Below are positions 1 through 7,036 of a stretch of DNA of 64,000 bases, one piece after another. Source of the DNA: Erysipelotrichaceae bacterium (lineage in GTDB: Bacteria > Bacillota_I > Bacilli_A > Erysipelotrichales > Erysipelotrichaceae); NCBI GenBank assembly GCA_017405675.1, contig JAFRAB010000025.1, positions 1-64,000 of the forward strand. The letters run 5' to 3'. A program made the translations under genes and the position numbers. The notes beneath the pieces were generated by a model. It was not told where the DNA came from. It worked only from the letters and a program-made list of their open reading frames with translations, and ran no database searches. How positions within the stretch are numbered: the stretch's first letter is position 1; every line of letters begins with the position of its first letter.

Positions 1-106
1 CCACAGACTCACTCTCCTTGAAGTAGACAAGCCACAGTTTGTATAAGAGTAGTACAGGCTTTTCTACTCATCATTCTATCAAAGGATTAGAAAGGATTGT
101 GATATT

Positions 107-127
107 CATGTACTTACAAGGTACATG
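107..127. promoter_or_regulatory. Inverted repeat upstream of nitroreductase
   Basis: A perfect 7-bp inverted repeat (CATGTAC, 7-nt spacer, GTACATG) lies 20 nt before the preferred nitroreductase start. It could be an operator for a redox- or quinone-sensing repressor, or a leader hairpin. Function is inferred from position only. Confidence 0.4.
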
Positions 128-146
128 TGTATCATACAAGAATAAT

Positions 147-662
147 ATGAAAGATTGTTTGGAAGTAATCAATACACGCAGCTCAATTCGCAAGTATACT
201 GATCAGGCCATCTCTCCTGAGGTATGCCGTACTCTGGTTGAAGCCGGTTTAAAGGCTCCGACCGCCACCAACAAGCAGGAGATCCATATTACGGTAGTAA
301 GTAAAGATAATCCTATTCAGTGCGAGATTCAGAAGGATCTGAATCCTGATGCTCAGGTCAGCTTCTTCTATAATGCTCCGCTGACATTCTATCTGTCCGC
401 AGATGAAAGCTTCAGATGGAGCCCGGTCGATGCCGGTATTGCCGTAGAGAACATTCATCTGGCCGCCAAGGCCTTAGGTCTGGGCAGTGTCATTCTGGGC
501 TGCATGGAAAGAACGCTTAACGGCGAAAAGAAAAAGGAATACGCTGAAAAGCTGGCTTTTCCTGAAGGATATAAGTTCTATGTTGCCATCGCTGTAGGTT
601 ATCCTGATACCGAAAAGCCTCAGCACAGCATTAACTTCGATAAGGACGTTTCAGTCATTTAA
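147..662 (+). CDS. Nitroreductase family protein
   Basis: A 171-residue protein of the FMN-dependent nitroreductase family, which reduces nitro compounds, quinones or flavins with NAD(P)H. The N-terminus reads as the family hallmark (EVINTRSSIRKY at about residues 5-16), followed by EAGLKAPTATNKQ and a C-terminal GLGSVILGCM segment typical of the fold. I chose ATG 147 because family homology begins there. An in-frame ATG at 108 has a better ribosome-binding site (AAAGGAT at 91-97) but would add 13 residues without family similarity, and it lies inside an inverted repeat (107-127). The gene is monocistronic and ends at a bidirectional terminator. The substrate cannot be told from sequence. Confidence 0.85.
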   Translation: MKDCLEVINTRSSIRKYTDQAISPEVCRTLVEAGLKAPTATNKQEIHITVVSKDNPIQCEIQKDLNPDAQVSFFYNAPLTFYLSADESFRWSPVDAGIAVENIHLAAKALGLGSVILGCMERTLNGEKKKEYAEKLAFPEGYKFYVAIAVGYPDTEKPQHSINFDKDVSVI

Positions 663-670
663 CGGTAAAT

Positions 671-707
671 AAAAAACCTTAGATTTTCGATTTCTAAGGT
701 TTTTTTG
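671..707. terminator. Bidirectional intrinsic terminator
   Basis: A-tract, stem around ACCTTAGA/TCTAAGGT, then seven T. It lies between two convergent genes (nitroreductase and the STAS-APH gene) and can serve both. Confidence 0.85.
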
Positions 708-714
708 TGCTTTA

Positions 715-1896
715 TCAGAATGTCAGCGTATCCAGTTTCGCTGTCAGTTCATGAATATGGTTTTTGGCATTTTCAATTTCTGAACGTCCCAGTTCGGTAT
801 CGAAACCGTTACGTCTGATGGTCCTTCTCATGATTCTGGTATAACCGACCAGCTTGGCTTTGTCAGCGATATCCTGAATCTCTTCTTCGCTCTTGCCTTC
901 AAAATACAGGTGCAGCATCTTGTTCCAGATCTGTCCGCCCATTTCATACGGGATACCGAGGAAATCCATCATGTTCTGATGATTCATTTCACTGTAGCCC
1001 TGGTAGGCATTGAAGATGGAGGCAAATTCGAAGACCGGATGGCCATGGCATAAGGTATCCATGTCGATCAGCAGCACTTCGCCGTTCTGCAGCATGATGT
1101 TCTTCAGGTGGTAGTCACCGTGGATCATATGCAGATCATCAGGTACGGCTGCGACAAGGTCATGCAGCTTATTGTAATCTTCAGCCGGCAGATAGTCCTT
1201 CAGGAAATCAGCCCAGCCGCAGACGACTGTTTTCATGTCAGGCATTGATTCAGGCTTTACGACCGTGCCATGGATCTTTTTCAGCAGTTCCACAGCCATG
1301 GCAACTACCTGATCCAGAGAATCAGGATCTTCCTGGATCAGCTTGGCAAAGGTCTTGGCATTTAACAGTTCAAAGACAGAACCGTAGACATCGCCGACCT
1401 TGACAACATCATATGGGATGGCAGTCGGAATGCCGAGGATCAGAGCCGTTCTGGCCAGTTCTCTTTCTCTCTTGATGTCATCAAGAGCATTCCGGTCATG
1501 GTAGACCTTAAGAACGGTATCAGGGTCAATGCGGTAAACCTTGCCGTTGGCACCCTGACCGATTATTTCACAGCCGTCAATGGAAACACTGCGGTAAGCT
1601 CTGGTTACGGTCATCATTTCCGTAAAGCCGGTAATGTCAAATATCTCGTAGACTTCACTGCTGACGTTTTTAACGACCAGATCAGGATATTCCTTCTTAA
1701 GACGCAGTATGATACGTAAGCCGGCACTGGAGATGTATTCCAGTTCAGAAGCATCAACGATGATGCCGGCAGCAGCTGCTTCCTCACGGGCCTTGGTAAT
1801 TTCCCGTTCCACAGCCGGTGCATTATTGGAATCGATGTGACCGATCAGACCGATCGTCAGAACGCCGTTTTCTAGTTTTGTGTTAATCAGCTCCAT
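715..1896 (-). CDS. STAS domain fused to APH-type kinase
   Basis: A 393-residue two-domain protein. Residues 1-105 form a STAS (anti-anti-sigma, SpoIIAA/RsbV-like) domain with the motif YISSAGL; Ser57 aligns with the serine phosphorylated in SpoIIAA/RsbV. Residues 108-393 form an aminoglycoside/choline-kinase-like phosphotransferase: a glycine-rich loop (GQGANGKV, 113-120), Lys130, Glu145, the Brenner motif HGDYHLKN (259-266) and metal-binding IDMD (277-280). It is the last gene of the five-gene partner-switching operon, 2 nt after the HD gene, with a strong GGGGAGGA ribosome-binding site. The kinase substrate is unknown. The fusion suggests that phosphorylation of the STAS domain controls the kinase, which is an inference. 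Confidence 0.85.
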   Translation of the reverse strand: MELINTKLENGVLTIGLIGHIDSNNAPAVEREITKAREEAAAAGIIVDASELEYISSAGLRIILRLKKEYPDLVVKNVSSEVYEIFDITGFTEMMTVTRAYRSVSIDGCEIIGQGANGKVYRIDPDTVLKVYHDRNALDDIKRERELARTALILGIPTAIPYDVVKVGDVYGSVFELLNAKTFAKLIQEDPDSLDQVVAMAVELLKKIHGTVVKPESMPDMKTVVCGWADFLKDYLPAEDYNKLHDLVAAVPDDLHMIHGDYHLKNIMLQNGEVLLIDMDTLCHGHPVFEFASIFNAYQGYSEMNHQNMMDFLGIPYEMGGQIWNKMLHLYFEGKSEEEIQDIADKAKLVGYTRIMRRTIRRNGFDTELGRSEIENAKNHIHELTAKLDTLTF

Positions 1897-1898
1897 GT

Positions 1899-2471
1899 TT
1901 ATTCCTCCCCGAAAACCTTATATACCAGGTATCTGTATTCCCGATAGGCAGCCGTATGTGCCAGTTCAGATGTGTATTCCAGAACTTTCTTGTAATACCA
2001 GCCCTGTTTCTTTGGGTCCTGCTGATGGAAATCGACCCACATGTCATTTCCTTTTTCCACATACATGCGGTAGAAAGAACGCATGTTGGAAAGTTTGTCA
2101 GCCAGCCACAGGATCTTGACATCGTGGCTGTCAGAATAGTGCAGAAGATCAAGAGATTCTTCCTTGCGGATCTGCCAGGATTCTTCCGGCAGAATGTCAC
2201 GGCGTTTGTTTTCGGTTTCCGAAGCTACCAGCAGGGCGACTTTATCGCCGAAAGTTTCCCTGATATCTTCCAGTGAGATATCGGCATCCTCGACCGTATC
2301 ATGCAGCATGGCAGCTGCCATGGTTTCCTGACTGGAAGTCATGGAAGCTACGATGGTAGCGACTTCCATCGGGTGAAGGATGAAGGGGATGGTAGTGGCT
2401 TTTCTGGTAACGCCGTTATGAGCTTTCAGGGCAAACAGCAGTGCCTTATTAAATAATACCTGATCCATCAT
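1899..2471 (-). CDS. Small HD hydrolase, (p)ppGpp-hydrolase-like
   Basis: A 190-residue HD-domain protein resembling the hydrolase half of RelA/SpoT and stand-alone MESH1-type enzymes, which remove pyrophosphate from (p)ppGpp. Visible residues are His33 (ILHPMEVA), the His57-Asp58 pair (AAAMLHDTVEDADI) and Glu61-Asp62, the expected metal and substrate ligands. It has no synthetase, TGS or ACT domain. It lies between the phosphatase/kinase gene (1 nt gap) and the STAS-kinase gene, so it is co-transcribed with the partner-switching proteins. Two adjacent ATG codons occur at the start. Another phosphohydrolase substrate is possible. Confidence 0.75.
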   Translation of the reverse strand: MMDQVLFNKALLFALKAHNGVTRKATTIPFILHPMEVATIVASMTSSQETMAAAMLHDTVEDADISLEDIRETFGDKVALLVASETENKRRDILPEESWQIRKEESLDLLHYSDSHDVKILWLADKLSNMRSFYRMYVEKGNDMWVDFHQQDPKKQGWYYKKVLEYTSELAHTAAYREYRYLVYKVFGEE

Positions 2472-2472
2472 A

Positions 2473-2880
2473 TTAAATCTCTTTCTTTATTCTCAGAATA
2501 TTCTGACCGTCTTTATATTCGTATGTTATTTCATCCATGGTCTTTCTGACCAGATATATTCCCAATCCGCCGATCTGACGCTGTTCAGCATTCAGAGTGA
2601 CATCCGGGACATCAGCTGACAGAGGATCATATGGAATGCCGTTATCGATGAAGGTAATTATAACCGCCATCGGATCCTTTTCCACTTCAACTCTGACCGT
2701 AGCCGGTCCGGTATCCGGATGATAGGCATATTTGGCAATGTTACTGAAGAGTTCATCGATGGCAACGTCGATCTGGGTCTGCGCTCTTAAAGGGCAGTCC
2801 AGTGCTTCCAGTTTTTCATCAACAAACCGGGTGACAGCTGGTACGTTGTCGATTATGGCTTCAACTGTAAGTTCATGCAT
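2473..2880 (-). CDS. Possible internally initiated RsbW-like kinase
   Basis: Inside the phosphatase/kinase gene, GGAGGTGG (minus strand, 2892-2885) precedes the in-frame codon ATG 2880, with 6 nt between GGAGGT and the ATG. Initiation there would give a 135-residue protein containing just the GHKL ATPase, close to the size of free-standing RsbW/SpoIIAB. The ribosome-binding site and the domain border are seen directly; actual use of this start is inferred. It may instead be the relic of a gene fusion. Confidence 0.4.
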   Translation of the reverse strand: MHELTVEAIIDNVPAVTRFVDEKLEALDCPLRAQTQIDVAIDELFSNIAKYAYHPDTGPATVRVEVEKDPMAVIITFIDNGIPYDPLSADVPDVTLNAEQRQIGGLGIYLVRKTMDEITYEYKDGQNILRIKKEI

Positions 2881-4596
2881 GTTACCACCTCCATTGTAAC
2901 GTAAGGCCAGCATTGTAATATCGTCAAACTGCGGGGCTTCACCGACAAAGTCATCAATGTCTTTCTTGAGGCCGTTTAGCAGCTGATCGAGTGGCAGGTT
3001 AATGTTTCTGTTCAGTAAATCGAGCATGCGGTCCAGACCGAACAGTTCATTCAGAGTGCTGGTAGATTCAGGGACACCGTCACTGTAGACAAACAGGGCA
3101 TCGCCAGGGTTGAGCTGAATATCATATGAGTAATATTGGGCATCAGCCATGCCGCCTAATACCAGTCCGTGTCTGTCTTTCAGTATTTCATAATTCTTGC
3201 CGCCGGTCCGCAGGCATGGATACTCATGACCGCCATTGGAAGCTATCAGCTTTCCGGTCTTTATATCAAGAATGCCTAACCAGACAGTAATGAACATGTC
3301 GAGAGGGTTATCCTTTATGATGCGGTTATTGACCATGCTCAGGATGGTAGCTGGATCAGTGATGCCAACCGATGTGAGGTTGGAGATCAGGATCTTGCAG
3401 GCCATCATGAACAGTGCAGCCGGAATTCCCTTGCCGGAAACATCGGCTACGACCAGAGCCAGATGATCGTCATCGACCAGGAAGAAATCGTAGAAGTCAC
3501 CGCCGACTTCCTTAGCCGGTATGACTGAAGCGTAAATGTCAAATTCTTTTTTATCAGGATAAGGAGGGAAGACGGAAGGGAGAGTACCGCGCTGGATCTG
3601 CGCTGCAACGTTCAGTTCCGAATTGATCCTTTCGCGTTCGGCCGTAGCCTTGGTCATGTTTTCAACATACTGACCGATCTCTTTTTCCATCTCCGCGAAG
3701 ATGAGGGAGAGCGATTCGATCTCATCATTGGTGTTGATCTCCAGGGCCTGGAAATGATATTCATCAGGCAGGCCGTCATCCTTATCGGCAATATAATTTC
3801 TGGCTGCCTGGTTCATGTCCAGGATCGGCTTGACCACTTTCTTTTTCAGACGGCGGTCAATGAAATAGAATACGACCAGGGTAATTGACAGTAACAGTCC
3901 CAGAAACTGAAACAGGAAACTGACAGCAGAATCATCAGCCTGGTACATGTCGATTTCGGTCATGACCATGGTGGTTGTATCTTCATCCTCAGCCACTTTG
4001 GTATAACTGGTACATAAATAGCCATTAGCATCCCTTTCCAGTGAGTACGGGATATCGGAATCAAAGAGGGAATTCTCGCCCGGTGTGTGGACAATCGTGC
4101 TGTTATTCTCCAGTTTATACCAGTAACCGGTAGGTTCCGTACGGTCTGAACTGTAGATGTTTATTAATCTTTCGGATCCCTTGTCATAGGTGACCAGGGA
4201 GATTTTCATTAACTTGTTTTCTCTGGCTATTTTGGCCAGCAGGATCTGTATGTCAACCATCTTGTTGTCGATGGCATCGGCATACAGCAGGCGGTATTCC
4301 CGGGTGTCTTTCCGGGCTATCTGTTCAGGAGTCAGCCACTTGTATATTTCATATACCTCATTATGATAATGCAGAGCATCTTCTTCCTTGATAATGATGG
4401 CAGCTGTCTTGGAAATGTTATAGGCAATGCCGGCATACTGATTGATGAGGGCATTGGAATAAAGCCTGAAGCCGAAGATAATAGCTGCCGTGCTTAACAC
4501 AAGGGAAAAGGCCAGGATGGTGTTGAACATCTTGGTGCTCAGAGATATCTGTTTTCTTGTTTTTGGCTGTTTACTGAAGAGTGAGCCTAATGGCAT
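2473..4596 (-). CDS. Membrane PP2C phosphatase fused to RsbW-like kinase
   Basis: A 707-residue membrane regulator. A transmembrane helix (about 25-47), an extracytoplasmic sensor (about 48-225) and a second helix (about 227-247) are followed by a HAMP-like linker and a helical region. A SpoIIE/RsbU-type PP2C phosphatase domain (about 345-565) has GGDFYDFF and VADVSGKG metal-binding motifs. From about residue 573 comes a GHKL ATPase like RsbW/SpoIIAB: N-box DELFSNIAKYAY, G1 DNGIPYDP and G2 GGLGIYLV. Phosphatase and kinase of a partner switch thus share one chain and presumably act on the STAS proteins encoded next to it. The domain junction (NGGGNM) coincides with an excellent internal ribosome-binding site, described separately. 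Confidence 0.88.
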   Translation of the reverse strand: MPLGSLFSKQPKTRKQISLSTKMFNTILAFSLVLSTAAIIFGFRLYSNALINQYAGIAYNISKTAAIIIKEEDALHYHNEVYEIYKWLTPEQIARKDTREYRLLYADAIDNKMVDIQILLAKIARENKLMKISLVTYDKGSERLINIYSSDRTEPTGYWYKLENNSTIVHTPGENSLFDSDIPYSLERDANGYLCTSYTKVAEDEDTTTMVMTEIDMYQADDSAVSFLFQFLGLLLSITLVVFYFIDRRLKKKVVKPILDMNQAARNYIADKDDGLPDEYHFQALEINTNDEIESLSLIFAEMEKEIGQYVENMTKATAERERINSELNVAAQIQRGTLPSVFPPYPDKKEFDIYASVIPAKEVGGDFYDFFLVDDDHLALVVADVSGKGIPAALFMMACKILISNLTSVGITDPATILSMVNNRIIKDNPLDMFITVWLGILDIKTGKLIASNGGHEYPCLRTGGKNYEILKDRHGLVLGGMADAQYYSYDIQLNPGDALFVYSDGVPESTSTLNELFGLDRMLDLLNRNINLPLDQLLNGLKKDIDDFVGEAPQFDDITMLALRYNGGGNMHELTVEAIIDNVPAVTRFVDEKLEALDCPLRAQTQIDVAIDELFSNIAKYAYHPDTGPATVRVEVEKDPMAVIITFIDNGIPYDPLSADVPDVTLNAEQRQIGGLGIYLVRKTMDEITYEYKDGQNILRIKKEI

Positions 4597-4609
4597 GATA
4601 TTTACCTGT

Positions 4610-5704
4610 TTATTCTGATATTAAGCCGAAATGGAGCAGAGCCTTTTCGATTCCGTCATCATCAACGGTAGCTGTAACATAGTCGGCTTTCCGTTTTAAT
4701 ACTTCGCTGCCGTTGCCCATGGCAACACCGATTCCGGCAAAGCGCAGCATAGCCATGTCATTTTCACCGTCACCGAAGGCCATGGTCTGCGATCTGGTGA
4801 TGTTTTCCTTGTCAAGGAACTTCTGAATGCCGGCATCCTTGCCGCCGGTCTTGGCGATGATGTCGATTCCGGTATCGTTCCAGCTGGTGATGACGCACTT
4901 GTCCAGCAGGTCATCCAGTTTCCGGCGCACGCCCTTGTCTACGAAGGCCAGACACTGGTAGATCTTTTCACCCTGATATTCACCGATATCAGGAATGGTG
5001 CCGTGAGTTGACAGCTGAGTCTGAATGACGACATCGTCAACGTAGTTGATGTATCTCTTTTCCTTGCCGATCAGAACGAACGGGATCTTTCCGGCCTTGA
5101 AGATGTTGACCAGAACTTCCACTTCGTCTGGTGCGATCTCATTGCCGGCAAACATCTTCTTGTCCTTGTCAAGGCAGATGTTTCCGTTAAGAGTGAGGTA
5201 GCCGTCAAAGTCAATTTCGTGAATAGGCAGCTTTTCCATTTCAACCAGGTCTCTGCCGGTAGCGATAACGCATTTTACACCGGTTTCCTGGACTTTCTTT
5301 ATGGCACGGATGGTACTTTCCGGAATACGTCCGGTAGTGTGGGAAAGCAGGGTACCGTCAATGTCAAAGAAAATGACTCTGGTGTCAGGAACTTCATCAT
5401 CTGATACTCTTAAGATCTCAAAGAGATCGGTGAAGCCTGTCATTTCGAAGACGTCCATTATGACATCGTTAACGTGAGAGAAACGTATGCTGATCTGGTT
5501 CCCCAGCAGCTTCTTCAAAGTGAGGAGAACACGCAGACCTGATGATGAAATATAGACAACTTCACGGAAATCAAACTCAATGTTCATTCCCGGTTCAATT
5601 GCCTGTTGGACGGCCTGTTCGAATTCGTTAGACGTATTACTGTCAATACGGCCATAAGGCTTCAGTATCAGATAGTCATTTCTTATTTCCTTATCCAGTT
5701 TCAT
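4610..5704 (-). CDS. STAS domain fused to Cof-type HAD phosphatase
   Basis: A 364-residue fusion. Residues 1-100 are a STAS domain with YISSSGL (51-57), in which Ser54 is the presumptive phosphorylation site. Residues 108-364 are a Cof/IIB-type HAD hydrolase with motif I FFDIDGTLL (nucleophile Asp114), an ATGRD motif II, and a C-terminal GDGENDMAML motif IV. Cof-type enzymes dephosphorylate sugar phosphates, FMN, PLP or similar small molecules. The gene lies between the stand-alone STAS gene (1 nt gap) and the phosphatase/kinase gene (13 nt gap). The neighbours imply that the STAS part is switched by the phosphatase/kinase and may regulate the hydrolase. Confidence 0.87.
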   Translation of the reverse strand: MKLDKEIRNDYLILKPYGRIDSNTSNEFEQAVQQAIEPGMNIEFDFREVVYISSSGLRVLLTLKKLLGNQISIRFSHVNDVIMDVFEMTGFTDLFEILRVSDDEVPDTRVIFFDIDGTLLSHTTGRIPESTIRAIKKVQETGVKCVIATGRDLVEMEKLPIHEIDFDGYLTLNGNICLDKDKKMFAGNEIAPDEVEVLVNIFKAGKIPFVLIGKEKRYINYVDDVVIQTQLSTHGTIPDIGEYQGEKIYQCLAFVDKGVRRKLDDLLDKCVITSWNDTGIDIIAKTGGKDAGIQKFLDKENITRSQTMAFGDGENDMAMLRFAGIGVAMGNGSEVLKRKADYVTATVDDDGIEKALLHFGLISE

Positions 5705-5705
5705 A

Positions 5706-6035
5706 TTATTCTTCTACCCCCTGTTCAACCGGTTCAGTTTTTTCCACTGTCAGGATATCAGTAAAGCCTGTAACCTCAAAAACATCCATGACATCGCTGT
5801 TAGGATTCAGCACGCGCATCGTGCCCTGCTTGTTCATGGCTTTCTGAGCCAGCAGCAGGACTCTTAATCCGGCTGATGAGATATAGGCGAGATCCGTTAA
5901 GTCAAAGGTCAGATCTGTAAGTGAATCCAGATCCTGAAACAGTGATTCCTCCAGCTCAGGAGATGTATAGGAATCCAGACGGCCTGTAAGCTTGATGTTA
6001 AGTGAATGATCTGTCAGCTGTTTTTCTATTTGCAT
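5706..6035 (-). CDS. STAS-domain anti-sigma-factor-antagonist-like protein
   Basis: A 109-residue single STAS domain of SpoIIAA/RsbV type. The motif YISSAGL occupies residues 51-57, with Ser54 as the expected phosphoacceptor. It is the first gene of the minus-strand operon, preceded by GGGAGGCG. In known partner switches an unphosphorylated STAS protein sequesters an RsbW-like kinase. No sigma factor gene is nearby, so the downstream target here is unknown. Confidence 0.88.
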   Translation of the reverse strand: MQIEKQLTDHSLNIKLTGRLDSYTSPELEESLFQDLDSLTDLTFDLTDLAYISSAGLRVLLLAQKAMNKQGTMRVLNPNSDVMDVFEVTGFTDILTVEKTEPVEQGVEE

Positions 6036-6092
6036 AATACGCCTCCCACTGCTTTATTTTATAGTCGGGTTATTCCCGGAAAAATCTTATCT

Positions 6093-6130
6093 ATTATAAT
6101 AATTATATATGTATTTTCCGTCTTATGAAA
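6093..6130 (-). promoter_or_regulatory. Candidate promoter of the STAS operon
   Basis: On the minus strand TTTCAT (6130-6125), a 17-nt spacer and TATAAT (6107-6102) precede the first STAS gene. A second TATAAT lies at 6098-6093. A short inverted repeat (CGGGTTATTCCCG, 6065-6077) lies in the leader. Confidence 0.45.
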
Positions 6131-6242
6131 GTTTTTCAGCAACATAAAAACGGGGCAGAAGAGGTATATGTGACTTTTAGTCATTATTAAATATCTTTTT
6201 CACAAAATGGTTGTATAATATTGATTAACGGAGGAATAGTTC

Positions 6243-6911
6243 ATGAAAAAAGACAAACTCATCAAATTACGGATCTTAGCAGGTTTTACAGTTGTTTTTT
6301 CATTGCTGGTATGCTTTGTTGACAGAGCGGCGATTGGGCCTCAGGCAACATCAGTCGGTTTCTCACACATCAACGGGTTCTTCCGGAAGATCTTCAAATT
6401 CAGCAATGCCCTGTATATCATAACCAACATTCTCGGCTATCTGGCCATTCTGGTATGCCTGTTCTTCGGCGCCATCGGCCGGTTACAGCTGTTCAACGGC
6501 AAAAGTCTGAAGAAGGTTGACAGAAACGTCATTGCACTCGGTGTTCTTTACATCGTGGTTATCTTACTGTATGTGATCTTCGAAAAGGCTGAGATCAACT
6601 GCCGTCCGGTAATCATGCCGGGTGAAACGGCACCTGAAGCCAGCTTCCCGTCATCACATACCATGCTGGCGCTTACCGTTTTCTGCAGTGCCCCTCCGGT
6701 CTTAAGAAAATACGTTAAGGACAAGAAGATCAGAAAGATCATCAATATCGTGCTGTATGTGCTGGCTGCTGTTACGGTAATAGGCAGACTGCTGTCAGGA
6801 GTACACTGGTTTACAGACATTCTGGCCAGCATCTTCATCAGCGCCACACTGCTGTATGCCTTCTACATCGCTCTTGATGTTATTAAGCCAAAGAAAAAGA
6901 TTCATAAATAA
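6243..6911 (+). CDS. PAP2-family membrane phosphatase
   Basis: A 222-residue membrane protein with five or six hydrophobic helices and the PAP2 signature: Lys115 to Arg121-Pro122 (KAEINCRP), PSSH (136-139, a variant of PSGH) and GRLLSGVHWFTD (181-192, catalytic His188 and Asp192). Family members dephosphorylate phosphatidic acid, undecaprenyl pyrophosphate or related lipids at the outer membrane face. The start follows a GGAGGA ribosome-binding site and a TATAAT at 6213-6218. It is monocistronic, with its own terminator. The substrate is not determinable. Confidence 0.82.
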   Translation: MKKDKLIKLRILAGFTVVFSLLVCFVDRAAIGPQATSVGFSHINGFFRKIFKFSNALYIITNILGYLAILVCLFFGAIGRLQLFNGKSLKKVDRNVIALGVLYIVVILLYVIFEKAEINCRPVIMPGETAPEASFPSSHTMLALTVFCSAPPVLRKYVKDKKIRKIINIVLYVLAAVTVIGRLLSGVHWFTDILASIFISATLLYAFYIALDVIKPKKKIHK

Positions 6912-6912
6912 G

Positions 6913-6938
6913 AGTACTTCGAAAGAAGTGCTTTTTTT
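6913..6938 (+). terminator. Intrinsic terminator after PAP2 gene
   Basis: Stem AGTACTTC/GAAGTGCT with a four-base loop and seven T. Confidence 0.85.
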
Positions 6939-7036
6939 ATGCTTGTTACTTTTTTGTAAACGAAAAAGAAGTTATTTAATGTTTATTTGGCAGTGAATAA
7001 ATAAAATGAAAGCAGATGAACTTTTGGAGGGATAAT

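Noticed and set aside
39..146. Extended N-terminus of the nitroreductase (ATG 39 or 108)
   Set aside because: Family similarity begins at 147 and the ATG at 108 lies within an inverted repeat. The longer forms add residues without family similarity.
249..458. Antisense and alternative-frame ORFs overlapping real genes throughout the window
   Set aside because: They lack ribosome-binding sites and family similarity, and lie fully inside well-supported genes.
6131..6160. Possible sigma-B-type promoter (GTTT...GGG) next to the STAS operon
   Set aside because: The -35-like GTTTTT and the GGGGC are poor matches, and TATAAT elements explain transcription better.
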